From: QANA01 sp963665505
GTDB taxonomy: Bacteria > Bacillota > Clostridia > Christensenellales > Christensenellaceae
DNA length: 64,000 nt
NCBI GenBank assembly: GCA_963665505.1
Contig: OY762275.1
Location: 620,001 to 684,000 of the forward strand
Direction: 5' to 3'
Within the stretch, counting starts at the first letter, position 1; each line of letters starts with the position of its first letter. Position numbers and translations under genes: made by a program. This document shows, one piece after another, positions 1-7,863 of this stretch. Under the pieces are notes generated by a model. The model saw only the letters and a list, made by a program, of their open reading frames with translations, was not told the DNA's origin and ran no database searches.

Positions 1-17
1 GCGCAGAAAGCGACCAA

Positions 18-461
18 CTAACTTTTCCAATTGTCCAGATCCTCCTTTTCGCCAAAAAGAAAATCAAAGACAGGGTTTTTTGCGCCCTTTTTTGAGAAAA
101 GTCGATGATATTTCTTTATATTCGCAAACGAACCGAATCTGTTTTGGGCACAGTTTTTCAAACACTGCTCAAACGCGCATGGAGTGTAAAGTAAAATTCG
201 TTTGATACTTTCTTCGTTATATGGGAGTTTTGTCCAGGCAGACGTGTCGGGAAAATTAAAGAACTTAGATTTTACTTCCAAATGTGCAGACGTTTGTCCT
301 AATACAATTTTTAAAACCAATACACTCAAAAAGTAAATAAAGAATCCTTCGTCCACATCTTTAATGATATATGCATTTTTAAACATGTGTAAATGTAATC
401 GATAAAAAGGACAGCGCTCTAAAGCCTTCTGAATTCGCAAAAATATTTGATGGGTGTCCAT
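18..461 (-). CDS. Hypothetical prophage protein, 147 aa
   Basis: I do not recognise this protein. It starts at ATG 461 behind an AAAGGA ribosome site about eight bases upstream. It has a hydrophobic stretch near residues 38-55 (FFIYFLSVLVLKIVLG) and a basic, aromatic-rich C-terminus. It is AT-rich like the other accessory genes at the prophage ends and lies on the minus strand with the Abi_2 gene and the repressor. A 23-bp inverted repeat (487-509) sits just upstream and may control it. Its position at the lysogeny-side end fits an accessory gene expressed in the lysogen, but nothing in the sequence shows a function. Confidence 0.55.
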   Translation of the reverse strand: MDTHQIFLRIQKALERCPFYRLHLHMFKNAYIIKDVDEGFFIYFLSVLVLKIVLGQTSAHLEVKSKFFNFPDTSAWTKLPYNEESIKRILLYTPCAFEQCLKNCAQNRFGSFANIKKYHRLFSKKGAKNPVFDFLFGEKEDLDNWKS

Positions 462-486
462 ATTTAATCCTTTGTGTACGCTAACA

Positions 487-509
487 AAATGTAAATAGAG
501 TTTACATTT
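487..509. promoter_or_regulatory. Perfect inverted repeat upstream of the 147-aa gene
   Basis: AAATGTAAA (487-495) and TTTACATTT (501-509) form a perfect inverted repeat around TAGAG. It lies about 26 bases upstream of ATG 461 and has no T-run, so an operator is more likely than a terminator. Confidence 0.4.
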
Positions 510-613
510 CGCATAAAGTTACAGGGCGAGACTATTTATTCTACGTTCCCATATAAGAAACGGGAAAATCTTTATCTTTTTAGAGCGCTATGAATTCACA
601 GTTTTTTGCACAA

Positions 614-1517
614 TTACGTGTGTATATGCTTTTTTGTTTCCAATCGACTTTTCCAATCACTCGGAAACCCAATATGTTTTAGGTCAATTACATTTTCGTA
701 GTTATCAAACAAGGCTTCGAGTTCTGGCAGCACAGTATTCCCAACATTTTCATCAACACACAGTTCTTTGAAAATCAAAAATTCCTTGTAAAGTAAATTG
801 TTCTTAACATTATTTTGGGAATACCAATTTTTATTCAAAATATTTTCGTTAAACTCTCTAAAATATATTCTGGAAAAGTGAGCGCACTTATTTCTTAAGA
901 AGGTTGAACATCTTAGATAAGAATCGAGTCTTCTAGGAGGAATGTTATGTATATAATAAGAAGCTATAAGATTTTTATATCTACTATTTAAATTAAAATA
1001 GAAACGAGACAAACTACCAAAAGAGAGCAACTCAATAGCCACCCAAATAGGTAATTGACTGTTATAAAACGTCCTATAATGAAAGGCATAAAGCTCATCA
1101 CTTTTTTCGATCGTAAAATTTAGCTTTTCTAGAAATTCAGTATGTTTTTCTTTATCAACAAAATTTTCAGGATCTAGATATTCAAAACCTGTACTTTTAG
1201 GTGGATCTGTCATAGCCCTTATAATAAAGGTTCTTAAAGTTATCTCAATATGTTCAGTGTATTTTAATATTAACGAACGTAGCAGCTGTTCGAACCTTAA
1301 TAAAGAAGGCAATCTTTTAAACTCGATGGGATCATAGGTGCCATCAGCGTGTTTAAATGGTAGAAAATATCCCTTAAGTCGGTAGTAGCTAATTCGACCT
1401 AAAATGTTTTTGGCATAATCCTCATCTTTAATAGTAACATTTTTCTTTTTGAGCAGTAAAATTTGTTCTTCGATAGAAGCTGGGACTTTGTTAGATGGAA
1501 AAGGAGGAAATAGTCAT
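614..1517 (-). pseudogene. Abi_2 family (AbiD/AbiF-like) abortive infection protein, frameshifted
   Basis: The coding region resembles Abi_2 proteins, which are HEPN-fold abortive-infection factors. The start is ATG 1515-1517 behind a strong GAGGAGGAA site, but that frame stops after eight codons (MTISSFSI). Removing one A from the four-A run at 1499-1502 restores a 300-codon frame. That frame has the family N-terminus (ASIEEQILLLKKKN, then GRISYYRLKGYFLPF), LLSFGSLSRFYFNL, and the HEPN motif R-x4-H in LRNKCAHF. The 904-nt span equals 301 codons plus one base. A sigma-A promoter precedes it (1601-1629). Without the correction, only an internal TTG (1312) gives a 232-residue protein lacking the N-terminal domain. 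A second, intact Abi_2 gene lies at the other end of the prophage (37432-38409). Real mutation and sequencing error cannot be told apart here. Confidence 0.75.
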
Positions 1518-1600
1518 GAAGACATTCCTCCTCTTAAATCACAACTACATTTAGCATTATTATAAAAATAACAAGAGGCTTGTTGTGCTTCGTTAATCAT

Positions 1601-1629
1601 ATTATATGCGAGATTCATCAAAAAATCAA
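1601..1629 (-). promoter_or_regulatory. Sigma-A promoter of the Abi_2 gene
   Basis: On the minus strand, TTGATT (1629-1624) and TATAAT (1606-1601) are separated by exactly 17 bases. They lie about 85 bases upstream of the ATG at 1517. Confidence 0.65.
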
Positions 1630-1734
1630 TAAAAATGATTAAAAAATAACAAAAAAAGTTGCAATTGATGTTTTCCATAACATTTTCCCGTTTCTTTATT
1701 CCAATACGCTCCTGTGTAGGGAGCTAAAGAGTCT

Positions 1735-2343
1735 TTATCTTTTCAAGGTCCTTCTGAGTTCAACCACAAGCCCAATAACCTGGACCGGCAACTCCTGAAC
1801 CTCTTTAGCGGTATAGAAATGCGGGGGATAAGCGACTGTGTTATAGCCAATTAACGTAAGTCCATTTTCGTGCTTGACTATCTTTTTACATGTAGCGTCG
1901 TAACCGTTCACAAGCACGATGACAACATCCCCGCTCTCAAAATCCGATTGCTGCCTGACGATCACAATGTCGCCATCCCGAATATCCGGTTCCATACTAT
2001 TGCCCTCTATGCGTAAAGCAAAATGGGGGCCTTTTTGTGCCATCTCCGGGGTGATCTCTTCGTGGTCCAGAACTTCCTCGATGGCTTCGATCGGGACACC
2101 GGCGGGAACTTTGCCCAGAACGGGGATTTTGATACCCTTGCGTTTTTGGGGAGAATCAACTCTACCTAAGAGATAATCAACAGATACATTAAAGAACGAG
2201 GCTAATTGATTTATAGCTTGCAAATCAGGCTCATATTTGCCGTTTTCCCAAGTGGATAAAGTATTTTGTGCTACTTTTAGTATTTTTGCTAATTCTGCTT
2301 GCTTCAGATCTTTTTCTAATCTCAATTCTTTAATTCTGTTCAT
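1735..2343 (-). CDS. CI/LexA-type phage repressor (XRE HTH + S24 peptidase)
   Basis: This is the lysogeny repressor. Residues 1-60 are an XRE helix-turn-helix (LKQAELAKILKVAQNTLSTW). Residues 75-200 are an S24/LexA autopeptidase. The sequence shows a likely Ala81-Gly82 cleavage site in GKVPAGVPI, the catalytic Ser116 in GNSMEPDIRDGD, and the Lys of the dyad in TCKKIV (Lys153 or 154). By family knowledge, RecA filaments stimulate self-cleavage, so the prophage should be SOS-inducible. It starts at ATG 2343 with an AAGGAG site. It is divergent from the early genes across an operator region (2374-2480) rich in TATCAGC/GCTGATA half-sites, the probable binding sites. Confidence 0.9.
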   Translation of the reverse strand: MNRIKELRLEKDLKQAELAKILKVAQNTLSTWENGKYEPDLQAINQLASFFNVSVDYLLGRVDSPQKRKGIKIPVLGKVPAGVPIEAIEEVLDHEEITPEMAQKGPHFALRIEGNSMEPDIRDGDIVIVRQQSDFESGDVVIVLVNGYDATCKKIVKHENGLTLIGYNTVAYPPHFYTAKEVQELPVQVIGLVVELRRTLKR

Positions 2344-2373
2344 ACCGACACTCCTTAATACAATATCAATATA

Positions 2374-2480
2374 GCTGATATCATGAATTTAGCATAGATA
2401 ATATCAGCAAAACAAGAAAAATTTTTCTTTTTGTATTGACATATCAGCTAAATTGCTATAATATATCAGTAAAGCTGATA
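2374..2480 (+). promoter_or_regulatory. Repressor operators and early promoter
   Basis: This intergenic region separates the repressor from the early genes. Half-sites TATCAGC or GCTGATA occur at 2374-2380, 2402-2408 and 2442-2448. A full 17-bp near-palindrome TATCAGT-AAA-GCTGATA lies at 2464-2480. On the plus strand TTGACA (2436-2441) is followed by TATAAT (2457-2462, 15-bp spacer) overlapping TAATAT (2459-2464, 17-bp spacer), giving the likely early promoter. One operator lies between -35 and -10 and another just downstream, so repressor binding would block RNA polymerase. I could not place the repressor's own promoter with confidence. Confidence 0.75.
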
Positions 2481-2519
2481 CAAACGAATGGCAAAAATTG
2501 ATAAGAAAGAAGACAAGGC

Positions 2520-2726
2520 ATGTTTTATAAAGGGAAACGAATTAAAAAGTTAGAGCAAGAGGTGGATAAGCTTAATAAGAAAATTGCCGCTATTGAATTG
2601 GAGCTTCAACAGCGGCAAAAGAACGATCGACAAATTAAACTTCTCCGTGAATACATCCAAAACAAGATAGATTTTCTCTTGGAGGATATGGGGATTCCGA
2701 TTATTTCCAGGGGAGAACAATCTTAG
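2520..2726 (+). CDS. Small coiled-coil prophage protein, 68 aa
   Basis: This is the first gene of the early transcript. It is highly charged, with heptad-like spacing over residues 8-40 (IKKLEQEVDKLNKKIAAIEL), so a coiled coil is likely. It holds the usual position of a cro gene but has no HTH. The ribosome site is weak (AAGG close to ATG 2520). Its 3' end overlaps the convergent gene at 2701-3039 by 26 bases. The DNA of its last codons recurs inside the chimeric gene at 3975-4238. No function can be assigned. Confidence 0.55.
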   Translation: MFYKGKRIKKLEQEVDKLNKKIAAIELELQQRQKNDRQIKLLREYIQNKIDFLLEDMGIPIISRGEQS

Positions 2727-3039
2727 AAAGCTCCATGAGAGTTTTTAAGACGTTTTTCCCGCGGCTCTCCATATAAATAATCCCCTTATCAGTAAAGGTT
2801 ACATTATTTGCTCTGTCCTCTCCCAATGTGGTTTGAACGAGTCCTTTTCGCTCAAGTGACCAACACAATTCGGTAACATCGTCTAGTGGCCATTTAGGAG
2901 CGATTGTTTTTTGAATAACAGTGTCGTGACCTAAATAACGAGCCATTTCGATAGATTTTCCTGCTTTACGTTGATCGAGATAGTGTTTATAAAGCAAACA
3001 AATTAATGCCTTTGATTCTTTGGTAAGTTCTATGTCCAT
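2701..3039 (-). CDS. YjcQ-like winged-helix phage protein, 112 aa
   Basis: The protein resembles small winged-helix phage proteins of the YjcQ type. It has an N-terminal helix (ESKALICLLYKHYLDQR), a central helix-turn pattern (PLDDVTELCWSLERKGLVQTT) and a beta wing ending in VTFTDKGIIYMESR. The start ATG 3039 follows AGGAAATTT. It is on the minus strand, opposite to its early-gene neighbours, and may belong to the lysogenic programme. The family label rests on resemblance only. Confidence 0.55.
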   Translation of the reverse strand: MDIELTKESKALICLLYKHYLDQRKAGKSIEMARYLGHDTVIQKTIAPKWPLDDVTELCWSLERKGLVQTTLGEDRANNVTFTDKGIIYMESRGKNVLKTLMELSKIVLPWK

Positions 3040-3109
3040 AAATTTCCTCCATTCACTTGAAATTTTATCAAATTAACTAATTTAATTCAACCTGAAAGGA
3101 CGTGACAAT

Positions 3110-3304
3110 TTGAACAAAATAAAAGAATTGCGGGAAAAAGCCGGGATTACTCAAATGCAGTTGGCGGAGATTCTGAAAGTAAGCCAATCTACCATTGCCA
3201 TGTGGGAAACCGGCTACACGATGCCTCGAGCGGGGACACTGCCAAAGCTGGCCCAGGTGTTGGGTTGCTCGATAGACGATCTGTTTGAGGAGAAGGCACA
3301 GTAG
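3110..3304 (+). CDS. XRE-family HTH regulator (Cro-like), 64 aa
   Basis: This is a single XRE helix-turn-helix domain covering the whole protein: MNKIKELREKAGITQMQLA, then VSQSTIAMWE and a closing helix ending DDLFEEKA. It starts at TTG 3110 behind GAAAGGA. Size, strand and position just after the early promoter fit a Cro or excision-type regulator. Part of its DNA (about 3155-3195) recurs inside the chimeric gene at 3975-4238. Confidence 0.8.
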   Translation: MNKIKELREKAGITQMQLAEILKVSQSTIAMWETGYTMPRAGTLPKLAQVLGCSIDDLFEEKAQ

Positions 3305-3319
3305 GAAAGAGAGGACATT

Positions 3320-3613
3320 ATGAAGGAAGAATTACACGCACTAACGGCTCGATTGAGTGAAATGATTTTATACGAATTAAACCACCCAGCAATGCAGTAC
3401 AAAATGGGATCGGCGATTACTGCTGGTCAACAAGAAAAAATAGAATGGCTGACGCAGATATTGTCTACGGTTTTGCATGGAAACTTGAAACCTTTTCAAA
3501 AAAGAACAATGAAAATATACAAACACAAAAGACCAGATAAATTCTTTTTTGATCCGCAAGTATTTTCGGTTACTGTTCCTGCGAACCAAAAATTAGAGCA
3601 AATAGAGCTATGA
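3320..3613 (+). CDS. Hypothetical early phage protein, 97 aa
   Basis: I do not recognise this protein. It is mixed helical with a charged N-terminus (MKEELHALTARLSEMILYEL) and a basic middle (KRTMKIYKHKRPDKFFF). It starts at ATG 3320 behind GAAAGAGAGGA and follows the Cro-like gene by 15 bases, so the two are probably co-transcribed. Its 3' end overlaps the convergent gene at 3570-3905 by 44 bases. Confidence 0.5.
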   Translation: MKEELHALTARLSEMILYELNHPAMQYKMGSAITAGQQEKIEWLTQILSTVLHGNLKPFQKRTMKIYKHKRPDKFFFDPQVFSVTVPANQKLEQIEL

Positions 3614-3905
3614 TTTCTGGCAAAAATGATTTTACTAGAGCAATAATCGAAATCACAAGCGGCATAAGCCATTTAAGTTGTGCGTTTCTACGTTTTTCAA
3701 GGTAAGAAATACCAAAATTATTTAGAGATAAAATTGAATCTTTATAAGTGTCTTTGGAATCAAATCGGATACACATTTCAAAGTTATCATCCAGGGTATG
3801 TTGTTTAAACGTTTCTTCATCTAAATGAAATTTTTTGTATAGTTTGCTCACAGTCTTGGGTTTTTTGTAAACGGATTTCAATATTTTTACTTGCATGTTG
3901 GTCAT
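3570..3905 (-). CDS. Small C-terminally membrane-anchored phage protein, 111 aa
   Basis: The start is best placed at ATG 3905 (MTNMQVKILKSVYKKP) because AAAAGGTGG lies just upstream; a longer frame exists but lacks this support. The N-terminal part looks like a small winged helix (KPKTVSKLYKKFHLDEETF). The C-terminal 35 residues contain a transmembrane segment (WLMPLVISIIALVKSFLPEI). It faces against the early genes, like the YjcQ-like gene, so expression in the lysogen is possible. No function is recognised. Confidence 0.5.
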   Translation of the reverse strand: MTNMQVKILKSVYKKPKTVSKLYKKFHLDEETFKQHTLDDNFEMCIRFDSKDTYKDSILSLNNFGISYLEKRRNAQLKWLMPLVISIIALVKSFLPEIIALFALIFGSQEQ

Positions 3906-3974
3906 AACAACACCACCTTTTCTAAATTTTAGCACAAGAACGTTTTTACGGACAAGCAATAAAGGAGAAACTAA

Positions 3975-4238
3975 ATGGTTAGAGATAAAAAGACATGGTA
4001 CTTATGCGACCCAGCGAAAAACAAGGGGTGCGAAAAGACCTTTTGTGTGCACAACCCAAATGCGAGACGCCAGATTTGTGACAGCACTTCAAATATCGAA
4101 TATGCGAAGCTAGACGATATGGAAAATCCGATTATTTCTAAGGAAGAACAATTGCAGTTGGCGGAAATTCTGAAAGTAAGCAAACCTACCATTAGAAAAG
4201 GAGTACGAAATGTCAAGACTAAAACGGGCTTACTATAG
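3975..4238 (+). CDS. Chimeric Cys-rich/HTH-fragment phage protein, 87 aa
   Basis: The first 48 residues are a Cys-rich, probably zinc-binding phage domain (WYLCDPAKNKGCEKTFCVHN). The rest looks stitched from two neighbours. ENPIISKEEQ matches the C-terminus of the coiled-coil gene (GIPIISRGEQ, near 2695-2722). LQLAEILKVSKPTI matches the HTH gene (MQLAEILKVSQSTI, near 3155-3195). The DNA matches over both stretches. It overlaps the start of the next gene. The tail lacks a complete HTH, so the fused part is probably a recombination scar rather than a working DNA-binding domain. Confidence 0.55.
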   Translation: MVRDKKTWYLCDPAKNKGCEKTFCVHNPNARRQICDSTSNIEYAKLDDMENPIISKEEQLQLAEILKVSKPTIRKGVRNVKTKTGLL

Positions 4239-4455
4239 CCGCTTAAATGAAACGATGGTAAGGAAGGTGAGGGCAGCAATGGTCGAATACGGCGTGTCTG
4301 TTGAAGATTTAGCTTCGGCCGCACATATATGTCCAGCGACCTTGTACAACAGGTTCCACAGGCCGGAACAAATACAGCTGAAAGAACTGCGCGCGATAGC
4401 AGATAAACTGCACATGCCCCTACCAAAACTGTTAGGGGTGACCAACGATGTTTGA
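4210..4455 (+). CDS. HTH phage protein, 81 aa
   Basis: This is a small helix-turn-helix protein. YGVSVEDLASAAHICPATLYNRF shows two helices joined by a turn, followed by LKELRAIADKLHMPLPKLLG, as in phage-encoded Cro/C1-type DNA-binding proteins. The ATG at 4210 has a strong AAAAGGAG site. It overlaps the gene before it by 29 bases and the small membrane ORF after it by eight, so it is part of the early operon. It is probably a transcriptional regulator. Confidence 0.65.
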   Translation: MSRLKRAYYSRLNETMVRKVRAAMVEYGVSVEDLASAAHICPATLYNRFHRPEQIQLKELRAIADKLHMPLPKLLGVTNDV

Positions 4456-4582
4456 AGTGTTGTATACGATCGTGGTGATATTGCTGAGCGCTTCGCTTAT
4501 AGCACTGCTGATAAAACTTGTACCGCAGCCTATAAGGGACTGGATAAATAAAAAACTGGAGGAAAGAGAAAAGTGGCAATGA
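4448..4582 (+). CDS. Small single-pass membrane protein, 44 aa
   Basis: The ORF runs from ATG 4448 to TGA 4580-4582 and overlaps the HTH gene by eight bases. The product has one hydrophobic helix (LYTIVVILLSASLIALLIKL) followed by a charged amphipathic tail (IRDWINKKLEEREKWQ). The stop overlaps the start region of the following Cys-rich gene, which suggests translational coupling. Small membrane proteins like this are common in phage early regions; the function is unknown. Confidence 0.5.
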   Translation: MFEVLYTIVVILLSASLIALLIKLVPQPIRDWINKKLEEREKWQ

Positions 4583-4773
4583 CGTGTATTTATGGGGGCA
4601 GCGAATGTACAGGCTGTGGTAGCTGCCAGTCACAGGAAAATGAGGACAGAGAGACCCTCGAGGAGCTTGGAGAGAGGAAGGTGAAACTGAATCCCTTGTG
4701 GTTAAGGGATGAAAAAGAGCTGTCCGCGGGAACAGACAGCTCGGAGTGCATGGCACAAAGCCAATGCGAATAA
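4573..4773 (+). CDS. Cys-rich small phage protein, 66 aa
   Basis: The N-terminus carries four cysteines in CIYGGSECTGCGSC, a likely zinc-binding knuckle seen in many short clostridial phage proteins. The rest is acidic and low in complexity. Start choices are GTG 4573 (nine bases after GGAGG) or ATG 4579 (overlapping the upstream TGA); both are in frame. The function is not known. Confidence 0.5.
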   Translation: MAMTCIYGGSECTGCGSCQSQENEDRETLEELGERKVKLNPLWLRDEKELSAGTDSSECMAQSQCE

Positions 4774-4835
4774 ACAATCATCTACAGTATAGCACAACCA
4801 ATCGCTATGCGCAATACTTTATTTTGGAGGTTCAT

Positions 4836-5372
4836 ATGCGAGATTTAAGGGCCTTGCGGAAGCAGGCTGGATTGCAGGTAAAAGATATCCTCGCTACTTA
4901 TTCGGATAAAAGGATGGATAAGTATCTTTATTCCAAAATTGAACGAGGAATTATTGCCCCCACGCCCGAGCTCGAAAATCATGTCGTAAGCATGTGCGAG
5001 GCGGCGATAGAACAAATACAGGGCAAAGTAGATACAAACACGGAGACATCGGTTGCAACTGCTGAAAAGACAGTTCTCCCGTATATCGCGGTCGGAAGAG
5101 AGAACGCGATTACACGCGGGAAGCTAGCTGGGATCACCGGACTGTCCGATAGGAATCTTCGGGAACAGATTGGCCAACTTCGCAGGAAGTACCCGATCGT
5201 GAACCGGCAGGACGGGTCCGGTTACTACATCAGCAATGATCCTGGCGAACTTAAGCGCTATTTGGAACAAGAAACCGCCCGGGCAAAATCGATATTCTGG
5301 AGCATGCGTGGGGCCCGGGAGAAGTTAAGAGAAATGGAGAGCAGATATGGCAAGAGACGCGCTGAAAACTAA
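4836..5372 (+). CDS. Two-domain HTH phage protein, 178 aa
   Basis: The start ATG 4836 follows TTTTGGAGG at good spacing; a longer frame upstream has no such site. Residues 1-45 form an XRE-like HTH (MRDLRALRKQAGLQVKDIL). Residues 90-150 form a winged helix (RENAITRGKLAGITGLSDRN, then a wing ending GSGYYISNDP). The C-terminus is a basic helix. It immediately precedes the recombination genes and overlaps the nuclease start by 26 bases. It may regulate or help load the replication/recombination module, but no precise role is visible. Confidence 0.6.
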   Translation: MRDLRALRKQAGLQVKDILATYSDKRMDKYLYSKIERGIIAPTPELENHVVSMCEAAIEQIQGKVDTNTETSVATAEKTVLPYIAVGRENAITRGKLAGITGLSDRNLREQIGQLRRKYPIVNRQDGSGYYISNDPGELKRYLEQETARAKSIFWSMRGAREKLREMESRYGKRRAEN

Positions 5373-6006
5373 GAGCAGGGCACACACGATATACAAAACA
5401 TCGGCCGGAATAAGAGTGCCAGGGACAACGACAATTACAGGACTGCTAAATAAACCTTTTCTCATTACCTGGGCGAACCGGCTTGGCTTAGAAGGGATAG
5501 ACAGCACAAAGTACAGGGATGAAGCGGCGGAAGTCGGAACGATCGCTCACAAGATGATCGAATGCTATTTTACCGGAGAAGAGTTCGACAGGGAAAAATA
5601 CTCAAAAGAAAACATTGATCTTGCGGAGAACGCTCTCCTGAGTTTTTACGAATGGGTAGGGCAGCACAACATCAGGATGATCGGCAGCGAACTGCAGCTT
5701 GTAAGCGACACACACAAATACGGCGGCACGTTGGACTGTATCTGTGAGCTCGACGGGGAACTGACCTTGTTGGACTTCAAGACAGGCAAAGCGGTGTATG
5801 ATGATTATTTCGTACAGCTTGCGGCGTATAGGGAGCTCGCGAAAGAACATGGTTATGACGTCAAGAAGTGCAGGATCCTGCGCGTAGGCCGGGATGAAAC
5901 AGAGGGATTCGAAGAGCGCACTGTGACAGATATCTCAAAGTATTTCGCGATATTCGAGAGTTTACTGAACATTTATTATCTCAAAAGAGCGCTGAAATGG
6001 AGATAG
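5347..6006 (+). CDS. PD-(D/E)XK nuclease (RecB/Cas4-like phage exonuclease)
   Basis: This is a PD-(D/E)XK-fold nuclease. The core reads GTIAHKMIE, then GGTLDCI (metal-binding Asp), LLDFKTGK (the D-x-K motif) and the conserved Gln in VQLAAYREL. Such exonucleases resect double-stranded ends to leave single strands for an annealing protein, and the next gene is exactly that. At 219 residues it is a single nuclease domain. ATG 5347 overlaps the preceding gene and has a GGAGAG site. Together with the ERF gene it forms a lambda Red-like recombination pair. Confidence 0.8.
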   Translation: MARDALKTKSRAHTIYKTSAGIRVPGTTTITGLLNKPFLITWANRLGLEGIDSTKYRDEAAEVGTIAHKMIECYFTGEEFDREKYSKENIDLAENALLSFYEWVGQHNIRMIGSELQLVSDTHKYGGTLDCICELDGELTLLDFKTGKAVYDDYFVQLAAYRELAKEHGYDVKKCRILRVGRDETEGFEERTVTDISKYFAIFESLLNIYYLKRALKWR

Positions 6007-6010
6007 AACA

Positions 6011-6616
6011 ATGAGTATATATGAATCAATAACGAAGATAATGTCGGAGATCGGGGCGATAGGAAAAGACAAAGTAAACAGCCAGCAGCACTTTAAGTAC
6101 CGCGGCGTCGATGACGTTATGAATGCGTTGCAGCCGCTGCTGTCAAAGTACCATGTGTTTATTGCCCCAACTGTGCTCGAGCAAACAAGGGAAGAACGGC
6201 AGACAAGCAAAGGCGGTACTCTTATTTATTCAATCTGTAAAATCAAATACACCTTTTACGCAGATGATGGCACTAATTTCGAGGCCATCGTTATTGGCGA
6301 AGGTATGGATAGCGGGGATAAGGCAACAAACAAAGCCATGTCGGTAGCCTACAAATATGTCTGTTTCCAGGTGTTCTGTATTCCGACGGAAGAAATGAAG
6401 GATCCGGACAGCGAATCGCCTGAAGTTGGCCCTCAAACCCAGCCAAAGGAATCTAACAAAAGAAGCGAACAAACGTATATATGTTCAGATTGCGGCAAAG
6501 TAATAGTCGGGTATGGGGGCAAACCCGCGCAGTATATCGCGGCTTATACCGCTAAGAAGTATGGCAGAGCGTTATGCAGTCAATGTGCGGAGAAGGCGGC
6601 GGGGGGTAAAGAATGA
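6011..6616 (+). CDS. ERF-family single-strand annealing protein
   Basis: This is an ERF (P22 Erf-like) recombinase that anneals complementary single strands. The conserved N-terminal core is visible as DKVNSQQHFKYRGVDDVMNA, then ALQPLLSKYHVFI, with GDKATNKAMSVAYKY further on. The C-terminus adds a four-cysteine knuckle (CSDCGK ... CSQCAEK), found in some phage ERF proteins and likely zinc-binding. It starts four bases after the nuclease stop and overlaps the next gene by ATGA. It is the annealing partner of the upstream exonuclease. Confidence 0.88.
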   Translation: MSIYESITKIMSEIGAIGKDKVNSQQHFKYRGVDDVMNALQPLLSKYHVFIAPTVLEQTREERQTSKGGTLIYSICKIKYTFYADDGTNFEAIVIGEGMDSGDKATNKAMSVAYKYVCFQVFCIPTEEMKDPDSESPEVGPQTQPKESNKRSEQTYICSDCGKVIVGYGGKPAQYIAAYTAKKYGRALCSQCAEKAAGGKE

Positions 6617-6948
6617 GCGGTCAGGAACTGTTTGAGGAATTAAGCGAGAAAACGAAACTGCTCGATACTGCCCTTACGCACTTTGGAAAACGTGGCAGGA
6701 TATATGCAAACGCTCACGCCAAGTATCGCATGGAATTGTCTAAGGAGATCTTAGCGGAACGGGAGAAGGGCACGCCGGTCACAATTGTTTCTGATGTATG
6801 CAGGGGTAAGACAACTATTGCTGACCTATGTATGAAGCGTGATATCGCGGAAGCAATGTACAAAGCGGCCCAGGAGGCTATAAACGTATACAAGCTTGAA
6901 GTAAACATTCTACGCGAACAAATAGATCGTGAGTATCACAGAAGCTAA
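6613..6948 (+). CDS. Hypothetical early phage protein, 111 aa
   Basis: This is an all-helical charged protein joined to the ERF gene by an ATGA overlap, hence translationally coupled. Motifs such as YANAHAKYRMELSKEILAER and DLCMKRDIAEAMYKAAQEAI are typical of a small family found next to phage recombination genes, but no enzymatic motif is present. A role as an accessory factor of the recombination module is inference from position. Confidence 0.6.
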   Translation: MSGQELFEELSEKTKLLDTALTHFGKRGRIYANAHAKYRMELSKEILAEREKGTPVTIVSDVCRGKTTIADLCMKRDIAEAMYKAAQEAINVYKLEVNILREQIDREYHRS

Positions 6949-7007
6949 GGAAGAATAAGGAACGAGACGTAACTGAGGCTTAAAGTATAAGCGGAATCGG
7001 AGGAAGC

Positions 7008-7853
7008 ATGAAAGTAGGGCTTGATTACTTCCCGCTGGATTGTGTACTCGATACCAAGGTTGCTTTGATAGAGGCGGAATTTGGGCTAAATGGATTTGGG
7101 GTAGTCGTTAAGCTCTTCCAAAAGATATACGGAGAGCAAGGTTACTACTTTGAATGGACAAACGAGGTGGCATTGCTGTTCGCCCGGGAAGTTGGGTTGG
7201 GTTGCAATGTTGTTTCAGAGATATTGAGCGCCGCTATCAGGAGAGGAATTTTTGATAAAAAGCTATTTGACCAATACCAGGTCCTCACATCAAAAGGGAT
7301 CCAAAAAAGGTATTTGGAAGCTGTTAGCCGGCGTAAGCAAGTAGAAATCAAAAATGACTATCTCCTGCTTAAAGTTAGCAATCTTGGCGAAAATGTACAC
7401 ATTCTTCGTGAAAATGTAGACAGAAACACAAAAAATGTAGACATTCCTAAACAAAGTAAAGAGAGTAAAGAAAGTAAAGAAAGTAATATGCCCGCAGCTA
7501 AAGCTCCGGGCCGGAAAATAATCGTCTCTTTCATGCTTGAAGACGGGACCTATCATGACGTTTACGAAGATAGGGTTGAAAGGTGGAAAAAACTTTATCC
7601 TTTGGTAGACATACCATCTCAATTTGAGAGGATGATCGAGTGGATAGACAATAACCCAACAAAAAGGAAAACGGAGCGAGGCATAAATCGGTTTATAACG
7701 AGTTGGCTTTCTAAAGAGCAAGACAAAGAAAAACGGATGCGGCAACGAAATAGGCTTAGCGACATTTCCGAACGCGACTACACGGAAGAACAGCTTATTG
7801 CTTCAATCCATGATCCAATCGCAGCCTATCAGGAACAGAAGGCAAATAGATAA
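7008..7853 (+). CDS. DUF4373 (Lin1244/Lin1753-type) phage replication protein
   Basis: Residues 1-95 match the DUF4373 domain of phage replication-initiation/DnaD-like proteins (GLDYFPLDCVLDTKVALIEA). The middle holds a KESKESKES linker. The C-terminal part (PSQFERMIEWIDNNPTKRK ... RLSDISERDY) is a DNA-binding-type tail. It begins at ATG 7008 behind CGGAGGAAGC. Neighbouring recombinase, SSB and nuclease genes place it in the replication module, probably as initiator or helicase-loader adaptor. A decayed second copy of its 3' third lies at 8914-9114. Confidence 0.78.
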   Translation: MKVGLDYFPLDCVLDTKVALIEAEFGLNGFGVVVKLFQKIYGEQGYYFEWTNEVALLFAREVGLGCNVVSEILSAAIRRGIFDKKLFDQYQVLTSKGIQKRYLEAVSRRKQVEIKNDYLLLKVSNLGENVHILRENVDRNTKNVDIPKQSKESKESKESNMPAAKAPGRKIIVSFMLEDGTYHDVYEDRVERWKKLYPLVDIPSQFERMIEWIDNNPTKRKTERGINRFITSWLSKEQDKEKRMRQRNRLSDISERDYTEEQLIASIHDPIAAYQEQKANR

Positions 7854-7863
7854 GGGGGTTCTC

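Noticed and set aside
3971..4777. 268-aa minus-strand frame
   Set aside because: It lies opposite four small overlapping early genes that have ribosome sites; its composition is typical of antisense noise.
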